Source of the DNA: Chloroflexota bacterium
Lineage (GTDB): Bacteria; Chloroflexota; Ktedonobacteria; Ktedonobacterales; Ktedonobacteraceae
Assembly: GCA_021828635.1 (NCBI GenBank)
Contig: JAJZEJ010000852.1
Coordinates: forward strand, 1-9,804
Length of the DNA stretch: 9,804 nt
Reading direction: 5' to 3'
Numbering within the stretch: the first letter of the stretch is position 1; each line of letters starts with the position of its first letter. The notes under the pieces were generated by a model, which was given only the letters and a program-made list of their open reading frames with translations, had not been told where the DNA came from and searched no databases. The translations under genes were made by a program, and so were the position numbers. Below are positions 1 to 6,613 of this stretch, piece by piece.

Positions 1-41
1 CATAAGGACTTTTTCTGTGACTGTTTGTCTATCTTGTTTCG

Positions 42-50
42 TGATATACT
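42..50 (+). promoter_or_regulatory. Extended -10 promoter of minD-minE
   Basis: TGATATACT reads as an extended -10 element (TG, one base, then TATACT, five of six matches to TATAAT). It lies about 60 bases before the minD start codon. No good -35 is visible: the hexamer 17 bases upstream is TGTTTG. That weakness is typical where an extended -10 compensates. Transcription would start near 57, giving a leader of about 50 bases. This is a motif reading only. Confidence 0.5.
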
Positions 51-109
51 AGACAACTACAAGGTCTTTGCTGATTAGAGTGAAAACAGTTCTGCCAACG
101 GAGTGTGAT

Positions 110-964
110 ATGGACAGCCGGGTAATCACGATCACGTCTGGGAAAGGTGGTGTCGGTAAAACAACGACGACCGCCAATCTTGGTACGGCCCTGGCAATGC
201 AGGGCAAAAAAGTCGCGGTACTGGACTCTGATATCGGCCTGCGCAACCTGGATGCGGTTCTCGGTCTAGAGAACCGAATTGTCTATGATCTGGTTGACGT
301 AGTGGAGGGTCAATGCCGCCTGGGACAGGCACTGATTAAGGACAAGCGCCTGCCCGAACTTTATTTACTACCAGCCGCCCAGACACGCGATAAGAACGCT
401 GTCAATAGTGTACAGATGGAGCAACTCTGTCGGCAGCTACGCCAGGAGTTCGAGTACGTTCTGATCGATTCACCTGCCGGTATTGAACAAGGCTTTCGTA
501 ACGCTATTGTCGGCGCGGATGAAATCATCATTGTGGCGAACCCGGAGATGGCTTCTGTGCGTGACGCAGATCGCATTATCGGGTTGGTCGAGGCGGCAGG
601 TAAACCAGAGCCACGCCTGATTCTCAATCGTTTACGTCCAGAGATGGTGAAACGCGGCGATATGATGGATGTGGCGGATGTGTTGGAAGTGTTGGGCGTT
701 GAGTTAGTGGGGATTATACCCGAAGACGAGATGATTATCGTTGCGACCAACAAGGGCGAGCCTGCGGTCTACGATAAGCGATCACGAGCTGGTCGGGCGT
801 ATCTCAATGCGGCACAACGCATCATGGGCGAGGCTGTACCTCTTGATGAGTTCGAGGAAGCTCCATCGCTGCTAGAGCGTTTGCGTCGTCTGATGGGTTT
901 TGGACAGGTAGGGCAGACAGGACAGACTGAAGCTGAGAAGCGCGTGCGCTCACAGCCATCATAG
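110..964 (+). CDS. minD: Septum site-determining protein MinD (ParA/MinD-family ATPase)
   Basis: MinD is a membrane-cycling ATPase. In the ATP-bound dimer form it sits on the inner face of the membrane and recruits the division inhibitor MinC, and MinE triggers hydrolysis and release. The 284-residue product has the deviant Walker A motif SGKGGVGKT at 10-18 (signature Lys12, catalytic-loop Lys17), the switch I stretch DSDIGLRNLD at 39-48, and the switch II stretch DSPAGIE at 120-126. The MinD-specific stretches QALIKDKR, LPAAQTRDK, NPEMASVRDADRI and GIIPED are also present. A short amphipathic helix, LLERLRRLMGF at 254-264, matches the membrane-targeting sequence. Unusually, about 20 polar residues follow it, whereas in E. 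coli this helix is almost the C-terminus. The ATG at 110 is chosen because GGAG (100-103) sits 6 bases before it and the family homology starts there. An in-frame TTG at 68 would add 14 unsupported residues. minE follows after 12 bases. Confidence 0.96.
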   Translation: MDSRVITITSGKGGVGKTTTTANLGTALAMQGKKVAVLDSDIGLRNLDAVLGLENRIVYDLVDVVEGQCRLGQALIKDKRLPELYLLPAAQTRDKNAVNSVQMEQLCRQLRQEFEYVLIDSPAGIEQGFRNAIVGADEIIIVANPEMASVRDADRIIGLVEAAGKPEPRLILNRLRPEMVKRGDMMDVADVLEVLGVELVGIIPEDEMIIVATNKGEPAVYDKRSRAGRAYLNAAQRIMGEAVPLDEFEEAPSLLERLRRLMGFGQVGQTGQTEAEKRVRSQPS

Positions 965-976
965 AGGGGGGCCAGT

Positions 977-1318
977 ATGGGTGTGTTCGAGTTTATGGTT
1001 GGGCGCAAGAAGCCCACGCCAGGCGAGTTAGCGAAAGAGCGTTTGAAGGTCGTGCTAGTGCATGATCGTATGAAGATCAGCCCAGAGTTGCTAGAGGTGA
1101 TTAAGGATGAGCTGATCTCCGTCATCTCGCGTCGTCTGGATATCGATGAGCAACAGATGCAGGTCAACCTTATGCGCGAATCGGGCATCGATAAACTACA
1201 CACGGCCATTCCGATCAAGCGCCAGAAGGTGTCCTTTGAGTGGGATCCGCCATCCTACACGCCAGGTACACCGGTAATGCGTGGCCGCGTCCGTATCGAA
1301 GAGAACGAAGAAGAATAA
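977..1318 (+). CDS. minE: Cell division topological specificity factor MinE
   Basis: MinE stimulates the MinD ATPase and removes MinD from the membrane, confining the division inhibitor to the cell poles. The 113-residue product starts with a short hydrophobic/basic membrane-binding segment (MGVFEFMVGRKK, 1-12). This is followed by the anti-MinCD/MinD-binding helix ELAKERLKVVLVHDR (17-31), the most conserved part of the family, and then the dimerising topological-specificity domain (about 34-85, with LLEVIKDELISVISRRLDID). The protein is longer than the 88-residue E. coli form: about 28 residues rich in Pro, Arg and Glu extend the C-terminus. A strong ribosome site, GAGGGGGG, lies 5 bases before the ATG. 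It follows minD by 12 bases, so the two are co-transcribed. The stop codon TAA forms the outer three bases of the left arm of the following hairpin. Confidence 0.94.
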   Translation: MGVFEFMVGRKKPTPGELAKERLKVVLVHDRMKISPELLEVIKDELISVISRRLDIDEQQMQVNLMRESGIDKLHTAIPIKRQKVSFEWDPPSYTPGTPVMRGRVRIEENEEE

Positions 1319-1367
1319 TATACTACATGGAAAATGCATTATAGCGCATTTTCCATGTAGTATATTA
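1316..1367. terminator. Bidirectional hairpin between convergent minE and amidase genes
   Basis: Positions 1316-1337 and 1346-1367 are perfect 22-base inverted repeats around an 8-base loop (1338-1345). The outer three base pairs of the stem are exactly the TAA stop of minE (1316-1318) and the TAA stop of the convergent amidase gene (1365-1367). The hairpin would form in both transcripts, so it most likely ends or protects both mRNAs. There is no run of T after it on the plus strand and only a C/T-rich stretch on the minus side, so intrinsic termination is not certain. Confidence 0.75.
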
Positions 1368-2084
1368 CCCAAATTCCTTTATCACCTCAACCCCATTGAG
1401 TTGCATATGATACAAGAATAGCAGGTGCATCACACCACCATCATGAGGTAATGCTCCTGGCGATTGCGCTGTTTCAATTGGCATATCATAGGTCTGTACC
1501 GCGTTTTCCGGCACGATGACGCGCAGATCACGGTTGAGCGCGTTGGCGTGGAGCTTGAGCGGCAGTGCCAGTTGATGTACGCACAGATCGGTGCAATTGC
1601 CAACGACAATGAGCGTGTGTAGTTGTGGATGTGCAGCAAGCCAGGCGGCCAGCCCAGTTTCATAGAATGAACTGAGCGAGTTTTTGGGGAAAATAGTATA
1701 GAGCTTGGCGAAAGGTAGTGCCTGAAGTTCTGGAATAGTCTCGGCCTCGCTGCTCCCACGCTGACAATGGGGAGGAAAGGCTGTAAATTCAGGGGCGTTC
1801 TCACTATGGCGGTCCTGGGGTAGCACGAAGTCACGCACGCCGCTAGTATAAGCCCGTTCAAAAGTACTAACAACCTCTGGAATGATACCTTGCACCCGTG
1901 GACTGACCAGCGCACCTTGATGACAGAAGCCGTTGATCATATCAACGCAGAACAGTGCCACATGCCCCTTTTGTGCTTCGGCATGGAGATCAGCCCACGG
2001 GAGCGTTGGAAGTTCTGTTTTCCAGGTAAGTAGCGCCTGTAAGAAGCGTGTTGCCCGCTCCTGAAATGCGGTAGTCTCGCTCAT
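1365..2084 (-). CDS. Isochorismatase-fold cysteine hydrolase, probable nicotinamidase
   Basis: This is a 239-residue member of the isochorismatase/nicotinamidase superfamily, cytoplasmic amidases that use a Cys-Lys-Asp triad. The proposed triad is Asp48 (in FCVDMINGF), Lys134 (in FPKNSLSSF) and Cys168 (in GNCTDLCV). Asp91 and His93 (QDRH) and His106 (FPPHC) match the D-x-H...H metal site typical of nicotinamidases, which convert nicotinamide to nicotinate and ammonia in NAD salvage. The usual YSGF lid motif after the lysine is not seen, and there is an N-terminal extension of about 40 residues, so the substrate is not proven. The start codon overlaps the stop of the upstream nrtR-like gene (ATGA, 2081-2084), and GGAGG lies 7 bases before the ATG. 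This indicates translational coupling, and the regulator partner supports a role in NAD metabolism. Alternatives are another amide or isochorismate hydrolase of the same fold. Confidence 0.85.
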   Translation of the reverse strand: MSETTAFQERATRFLQALLTWKTELPTLPWADLHAEAQKGHVALFCVDMINGFCHQGALVSPRVQGIIPEVVSTFERAYTSGVRDFVLPQDRHSENAPEFTAFPPHCQRGSSEAETIPELQALPFAKLYTIFPKNSLSSFYETGLAAWLAAHPQLHTLIVVGNCTDLCVHQLALPLKLHANALNRDLRVIVPENAVQTYDMPIETAQSPGALPHDGGVMHLLFLYHMQLNGVEVIKEFG

Positions 2085-2821
2085 AGTTTGGCCTCCGCGG
2101 CGGGATTGAAGCGATAAAGGCGGGCGGGACGATGGGTACCCTCCATCTTCTTTATCTCGGTGTCTTCCAGAATGCCGGTTGAGAGAATCTTCTTGCGGAA
2201 GTTGCGTTTATCCAGGCGACGGTGCAAAATGATCTCATAGACGCGCTGAAGCTCGCGTAGTGTGAACTGTTCGGGGAGCAGGTTAAAGGCGATAGTTGTG
2301 TAATCGAGCTTGCCGCGCAGACGATTCAGGGCATATTGCAGTATCTTCTCGTGATCGAAGGCCAGCGGCGGCAGATTGTAGACTGAGAACCAGCCCACAT
2401 CCTGCGCATCATCAGCAGCTTTCACCTGCAATCGCTCAGAGTCGAGTAGCGCGAAGTAGACGACGGTGATGACGCGCGTGCGTGGATCGCGTCCGGGATC
2501 GCCAAAGGTATAGAGTTGTTCCAGGTAAACATCCTGTACGCTGGTCTCTTCTCTTAGCTCGCGTTTGGCGGCGGACTCCAATGATTCGTCCATGTTAACG
2601 AAGCCGCCAGGGATAGCCCACATACCCTCATAAGGCCAGGAACGGCGTTTGACCAGCATGACTTGCAAATCGCGTTGTCGCAGGCTCATCATGATGACAT
2701 CTACGGTGACTGACGGGCGTTCATACTTATGAGGGTCATAATGATGTTTTTGCGCCTCCGTCGGCGTATTTTGGGAATCATCCGCCTGCGTTGTGTTGGT
2801 CGTGCTATGATGCTCATCCAT
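2081..2821 (-). CDS. nrtR: NrtR-type Nudix-domain transcriptional regulator of NAD metabolism
   Basis: The 246-residue protein has a polar, His/Thr-rich N-terminus (1-33), a Nudix domain (about 36-165) and a C-terminal winged-helix domain (about 168-246). The latter carries the hallmark stretch FTLRELQRVYEIILHRRLDKRNFRKKIL at about 186-213, which can be read from its key residues Leu191, Tyr195, Arg206-Asn207-Phe208 and Lys210-Lys211. This two-domain layout defines NrtR, a repressor of NAD synthesis and salvage genes that senses ADP-ribose through its Nudix pocket. The Nudix box spans 73-95 and keeps Gly73, Glu79 and the REL-REE core (Arg87, Glu88, Glu91, Glu92), but the late conserved Gly is Ser94. 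It may therefore retain or have lost ADP-ribose hydrolysis. The gene is first in an operon with the overlapping amidase gene. A promoter and candidate operator lie 28 to 76 bases upstream, consistent with autoregulation. Without the winged-helix domain it would be a plain Nudix hydrolase. Confidence 0.85.
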   Translation of the reverse strand: MDEHHSTTNTTQADDSQNTPTEAQKHHYDPHKYERPSVTVDVIMMSLRQRDLQVMLVKRRSWPYEGMWAIPGGFVNMDESLESAAKRELREETSVQDVYLEQLYTFGDPGRDPRTRVITVVYFALLDSERLQVKAADDAQDVGWFSVYNLPPLAFDHEKILQYALNRLRGKLDYTTIAFNLLPEQFTLRELQRVYEIILHRRLDKRNFRKKILSTGILEDTEIKKMEGTHRPARLYRFNPAAEAKL

Positions 2822-2848
2822 CTACCTCTGCAATGCTCCCTTTCGTGC

Positions 2849-2869
2849 TTAGTGTAATCCCTACACGAA
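2849..2869. promoter_or_regulatory. Candidate NrtR operator (21-bp imperfect palindrome)
   Basis: The arms TTAGTGTA and TACACGAA flank a 5-base centre and match at 7 of 8 positions. The perfect core is GTGTA-N5-TACAC. The length and the GT...AC core resemble the roughly 21-bp palindromes described for NrtR regulators, as far as I recall that family's sites. It overlaps the inner two bases of the -10 box of the divergent-free nrtR promoter and covers the expected transcription start, a classic repressor position. Binding by this NrtR is an inference. Confidence 0.55.
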
Positions 2870-2897
2870 TATACCGTAGATGTCTTCCTTTTGTCAA
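2868..2897 (-). promoter_or_regulatory. Sigma70-type promoter of the nrtR-amidase operon
   Basis: On the minus strand, a perfect TTGACA (-35, at 2892-2897) is followed after 18 bases by TATATT (-10, at 2868-2873). The start would fall near 2861, inside the candidate NrtR operator, about 40 bases before the nrtR ATG. The outer edge of the -35 box directly abuts the palindromic repeat that starts at 2898. Confidence 0.65.
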
Positions 2898-3020
2898 GTA
2901 GGGGCGTGATGAATCACAGGGTCTGTGAAGATAGGGAGAGATGCCGACGCACCCAGAGAGGTACCAGGGCGTGATGAATCACGCCCCTACAAGGCGAGGG
3001 CGGGATGCCGACGCATCCAG
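2898..3020. repeat. Two-copy palindromic intergenic repeat (about 65-bp unit)
   Basis: Two related units lie in tandem. The block GGGCGTGATGAATCAC occurs at 2902-2917 and 2967-2982 (identical, pitch 65), and a 24-base block containing GATGCCGACGCA/GCCGACGCATCCAG occurs at 2933-2956 and 2997-3020 (21 of 24 identical, pitch 64). In addition, GTAGGGGCGTGAT (2898-2910) is exactly reverse-complementary to 2978-2990, so the interval 2898-2990 has 13-bp inverted ends. Positions 2967-2986 are themselves a palindrome with 9-base arms around a 2-base centre. This looks like a REP/MITE-like dispersed repeat. No transposase gene is present. The right copy supplies the last ten codons and the stop of the BACON-domain gene and may fold into a hairpin at the end of that mRNA. 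Confidence 0.7.
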
Positions 3021-6000
3021 TCAATTCTGATGGTCACAGTACCGGTGGGAGTGGGAGTGCTGGTGTAGACATCGACTATAATGCCGCTCGTGTTCTGTAC
3101 GATAGTGGTGGCGGCGGTGCTACCTGTGTACTGGTTGCCAGCACTATCGGTGCCACTGGCCGAGATGGCATAGGTGCCAACTGCGACATTGCTGAAGCTA
3201 AAAGCTCCGGCACTGTTGGCTGTCGTCGTCATAACGATTGTGCCAGAGGTATTGACCAGGCTGACAGAGGCCGCACCTAACGGTGTTGGCGTAGCGCAAG
3301 GCGTAGTGGTGCAGGCATCGACGACGCCACTAACGCTATACCCCGTCACTACTAAGGTTACAGGCAATGTCTGTGGGTTGACTGCCGCGCCTCCGGTACC
3401 ACTGGCTGTGATAGTAAGGATGCCTTTGTACGTGCCAGGAGTCAGTGTGGCCGATAGATTGACGCTCACACTGAAACTGCTGCCCGTGCCGCTATCACTG
3501 CCGGAAGTGGATGAGATGACCAGCCAGGAGGCGCTATTGCTATCGCCTGTGACCGCCCAGGAGACTGGGTATGCGCAACTACCAGTCTCACTGAGCGCGA
3601 TGGTCTGTGATGGTGGAGTCGCCCCCTGTGCCATCGTTAAAGAAACACTGGTAGCAGGGATAGTTTGTAGTGTGCAAGGTTGCGCAACCGTGAGTGTCAC
3701 GGCAATGCTCTGCGGACTACCCTGTGCAGGTGTATTGGTTGTATCGCTGGCCGCCACTGAGATCAGCGTGCTATAGGTGCCTGGAGCGAGGCCAGAGGCA
3801 GAGGGCGAGACGACCAGCGTCGTTGATTGCCCACTCGCGCTCAACGTACCGGTTGTCGGCGTGATTGAGAGCCAGGAGGATGTGCTGGGAATATTCGCCT
3901 TCCACGAAAGCGGCCAACTACAATTGCCGGAGGCGGTCAAGGTTAACGACTGTGGCGAGGGACTGCTACCCTGAAGTGTGGAGAAGACCATTGTGCTGGA
4001 TGATGGTTGAGCCAATGCACAAGGTGGCAGGACGGTCAGATTAATCATAATCGTCTGCGGGCTACCACCCGCGACATTACCATTGCCGTCACTAGCATTT
4101 AGCACGATTTGGCCAACATAGTTTCCTGGTGTGAGGTTTGTCGTATTCACAGTTACACTCAATTGGTCTGTTTGTCCCGGCGCAACAATACCATAAGCCG
4201 GAGAGGCTCCTAGCCAGGATGATGCCAACGTTGCCACAGAGGTATTCCAGTGCAATGAACTGCCGGCGTTTGCTGTATTCGAAATGGTCACAGATTGCCC
4301 TGGTGGGCTACTCTGGCCTTGCGTGGTACTAAAATTCAAACTGAGTTGCGAGACGGCCATCACCGGTGTACTTGGTGGCAATGGAGGTTGCACCGTCAAG
4401 GTCACAAGGACGGTCTGTGAGTTCTGGCCCGCAACCACCGCGATAGTAGCGGTGTACGTACCGGATTTAAGATTTTGCGTACTCACGCCGACAGTGATTA
4501 CAGTGGTAGCTGTGTTCTGTGTAATCTGTCCATTGCCAGGTGAGATAGAAAGCCAGCCTGCCGAGGTGTTGGTTTGCCAATTAACGACGTTTGGGCAACT
4601 GGCGGTAGTACTAAGACTGAGAGCCTGATTACCAGGGCTATTCTGGTTGACTACCGCAGTGAAAGCCAGACTACCGGTATTGAGCGTTACACCACAACTG
4701 GGCTGTACTGTAAGTGAGACTGTAATGTTTTGCGGGCTATTTGTTGTGTTTGGTGCGCCACCGAAAACGAGCGTATTGATATAGGTGCCGGGCAAGAGAT
4801 TCTGGCCATGCACGAGGACACCTATCTGGGTTGTTGCATCCGGTACGAGGCTTCCACTGGACTGGCTCAGGCTAAGCCAGTTAGAGGATTGATCCATCAT
4901 GCCAAAGATTGAACTTGGACCAGTCAGCGAGGTTGGTGAATTGTTCGACAGGCTCCAATGCAATGGCTGCTTGCCAGGATTGCTCACCACGAGATACTGT
5001 GCGTTGGGATCGTTGCCGCCATCGGATGCGGTAAATGAGAGGACAGCGGGCGTGATCTCCAATACGGGTGCATTCACCGATAATGGCTGGACCCTCATTG
5101 TGACCGTCACATCAATGTGATTGCCAGCGTTACCAACGTTAGAGGTAAAGGTGATTTTGCCACTATAGTCACCGGGCTTGAGCGCGATGCGTTGTACGCC
5201 GATGATAATCGTCTGGCTCTGGCTAAAAGTACCCTGGTTGGGTGTAAGCAGTAACCAGGAACGATTGCTGTTGGCCGACCAGGTGATTGAGCCAGTACCC
5301 TGGTTAGAGAGGGTAAAGCTCTGGCTACTATTCGCGCCCTGTGGTTTGGCTCCCATATAGACTGTGGTTGTTTCGACCTGTAATTGTGATGGGCGCGTAT
5401 GACCATCTTGTATCTGCAATGTGGCACTAGCGGTGTAGTGCGTGATAGAATCTTCTGCCTGAATAGTATGAAACCCTGGTTCCCAACTGTTATCAATAGT
5501 CGTCGTAGCGTCGGCATTACCGCTCTGATCAACGTGCAGCAGGAACGTTTTAGGGTTTGTTATGTTAGTCATGACCGGTTGATCGACATCATGACTAACA
5601 TAGACATTGGATGAGGACGTAAAATGGCGCAGGTGCAGTATAATAACCTGCCCTGCCTCTACAACATTACTCAACCTCTGGCTGTTACCGAGCGAGACAC
5701 TAAGCGTAGGTGGACCACTAACTTTGCTTATCTGAGAGGAATGATGTAAAAATGTGAATGAGAGCAGCACGCTATCGACACCGAGGGCTAGAACGGCCAT
5801 GATGGTAAGACAAATGAAGGCCAGCCGCAGGTGATTGACGATCTTCTTTTTGCTTTTGAAAGGTGCAGCTAGCAAGCCATCGGCGATAGCACGCTGTATA
5901 TCAGCTGCTTCAATGCTTGCTGCCTCAGCGCGGCCAGGAAGATGGCGCGATTGTAGAGGGTCAGTATAGTTCTGCCATTGTCCCGCGTCGGTTTCCTCTG

Positions 6001-6613
6001 CATCGTTTTGGAACCAGGGCCAGAGGTCCGGCATACGCACTCCCAGGTCTTCTCCTTGCTGGTCATTGAAGATACTACCGTCGCTGATACTAGGATGAGG
6101 AGTGCTTTGCCGCTGAATGTCGGCGGAAATATCATGTAAAGGTTTGAGACGTGAGGCTCGTGGCGTGCGCCCATGTCCTGTTTCACCGGAAATACGCCTT
6201 GCCGCATCGCTCAAACGGTGAAGCGCCTGCTCGACGGCGCTGGTGGGACCATTATTCATGGGTAGTGGTGTTTGTGGTGCCTGATTTGCCCGTGCCAGAG
6301 GTGATTTGGGTGATTTTACTGTAGGCATGGGGGCCGTATCATAATTGGAGATTGGTAGGGTCGGCGCGGTTGGTGCCGTTGGTGTTCTTGGCGTGGTCGG
6401 CATCGTTGGCGTCGTCATTGCTTTTTCTCTAATTGGCAGCATAAGGACTGGAGATATTTTTGTGGGAACGGGCTGCGCCGCCTGGGTACTTTGCTCTTCA
6501 TATGGAAGTACTGGCTCTCCACTTTGAGGTGAACGCGGTAGCGTGGAGCGGCACTCATCACAAAATAAAGAGGTCGCGCTACATGGCTGATTACAACGCA
6601 AACACTGGTTCAT
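2987..6613 (-). CDS. Zinc-ribbon membrane protein with six exported BACON-like domains
   Basis: The 1208-residue protein (numbered from the ATG at 6613) starts with a zinc ribbon (Cys4, Cys7, Cys18, Cys21, plus Cys11). A Pro/Thr-rich low-complexity segment (about 67-87) and a polar region follow. KSKKK (254-258) precedes one hydrophobic helix (about 264-289), so the N-terminus should be cytoplasmic and the rest outside. The outer part holds an Ig-like segment (about 303-402) and six BACON-like beta-sandwich repeats (about 410-510, 515-637, 639-742, 751-863, 865-978, 980-1090). Each repeat has a W-L-x-x-S/T-P...G...V...L-x-P/S-G-x-Y signature. A carboxypeptidase-regulatory-like domain (about 1091-1190) and a TPTPTGT linker follow. 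The last ten residues, WMRRHPALAL, are encoded by an intergenic repeat. BACON domains are thought to bind carbohydrate or mucin-like glycans; the specific function here is unknown. The ATG is preferred because the zinc ribbon begins there. An in-frame GTG at 6658, with AGGA 5 bases before it, would add 15 residues and is a real alternative. Confidence 0.85.
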   Translation of the reverse strand: MNQCLRCNQPCSATSLFCDECRSTLPRSPQSGEPVLPYEEQSTQAAQPVPTKISPVLMLPIREKAMTTPTMPTTPRTPTAPTAPTLPISNYDTAPMPTVKSPKSPLARANQAPQTPLPMNNGPTSAVEQALHRLSDAARRISGETGHGRTPRASRLKPLHDISADIQRQSTPHPSISDGSIFNDQQGEDLGVRMPDLWPWFQNDAEETDAGQWQNYTDPLQSRHLPGRAEAASIEAADIQRAIADGLLAAPFKSKKKIVNHLRLAFICLTIMAVLALGVDSVLLSFTFLHHSSQISKVSGPPTLSVSLGNSQRLSNVVEAGQVIILHLRHFTSSSNVYVSHDVDQPVMTNITNPKTFLLHVDQSGNADATTTIDNSWEPGFHTIQAEDSITHYTASATLQIQDGHTRPSQLQVETTTVYMGAKPQGANSSQSFTLSNQGTGSITWSANSNRSWLLLTPNQGTFSQSQTIIIGVQRIALKPGDYSGKITFTSNVGNAGNHIDVTVTMRVQPLSVNAPVLEITPAVLSFTASDGGNDPNAQYLVVSNPGKQPLHWSLSNNSPTSLTGPSSIFGMMDQSSNWLSLSQSSGSLVPDATTQIGVLVHGQNLLPGTYINTLVFGGAPNTTNSPQNITVSLTVQPSCGVTLNTGSLAFTAVVNQNSPGNQALSLSTTASCPNVVNWQTNTSAGWLSISPGNGQITQNTATTVITVGVSTQNLKSGTYTATIAVVAGQNSQTVLVTLTVQPPLPPSTPVMAVSQLSLNFSTTQGQSSPPGQSVTISNTANAGSSLHWNTSVATLASSWLGASPAYGIVAPGQTDQLSVTVNTTNLTPGNYVGQIVLNASDGNGNVAGGSPQTIMINLTVLPPCALAQPSSSTMVFSTLQGSSPSPQSLTLTASGNCSWPLSWKANIPSTSSWLSITPTTGTLSASGQSTTLVVSPSASGLAPGTYSTLISVAASDTTNTPAQGSPQSIAVTLTVAQPCTLQTIPATSVSLTMAQGATPPSQTIALSETGSCAYPVSWAVTGDSNSASWLVISSTSGSDSGTGSSFSVSVNLSATLTPGTYKGILTITASGTGGAAVNPQTLPVTLVVTGYSVSGVVDACTTTPCATPTPLGAASVSLVNTSGTIVMTTTANSAGAFSFSNVAVGTYAISASGTDSAGNQYTGSTAATTIVQNTSGIIVDVYTSTPTPTGTVTIRIDWMRRHPALAL

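Noticed and set aside
361..753. Minus-strand open frame of 130 codons inside minD
   Set aside because: It lies antisense to a conserved ATPase gene with clear motifs; its Ser/Ile/Arg-rich composition is that of a shadow frame.
2898..3020. CRISPR array
   Set aside because: There are only two units, the repeat blocks are interrupted and imperfect, and the interval between copies has inverted ends; this fits a REP/MITE-like element, and no cas gene is present.
3174..3776. Plus-strand open frame of 200 codons
   Set aside because: It is opposite the BACON array, has a Val/Thr/Leu-rich composition that mirrors the Ser/Thr/Val-rich gene on the other strand, and shows no ribosome site or family motif.
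6353..6415. Pro/Thr triplet-like tract in the BACON gene as a phase-variable repeat
   Set aside because: The codons vary along the tract and the unit is not exact at DNA level, so slippage is unlikely; it reads as an ordinary low-complexity linker.
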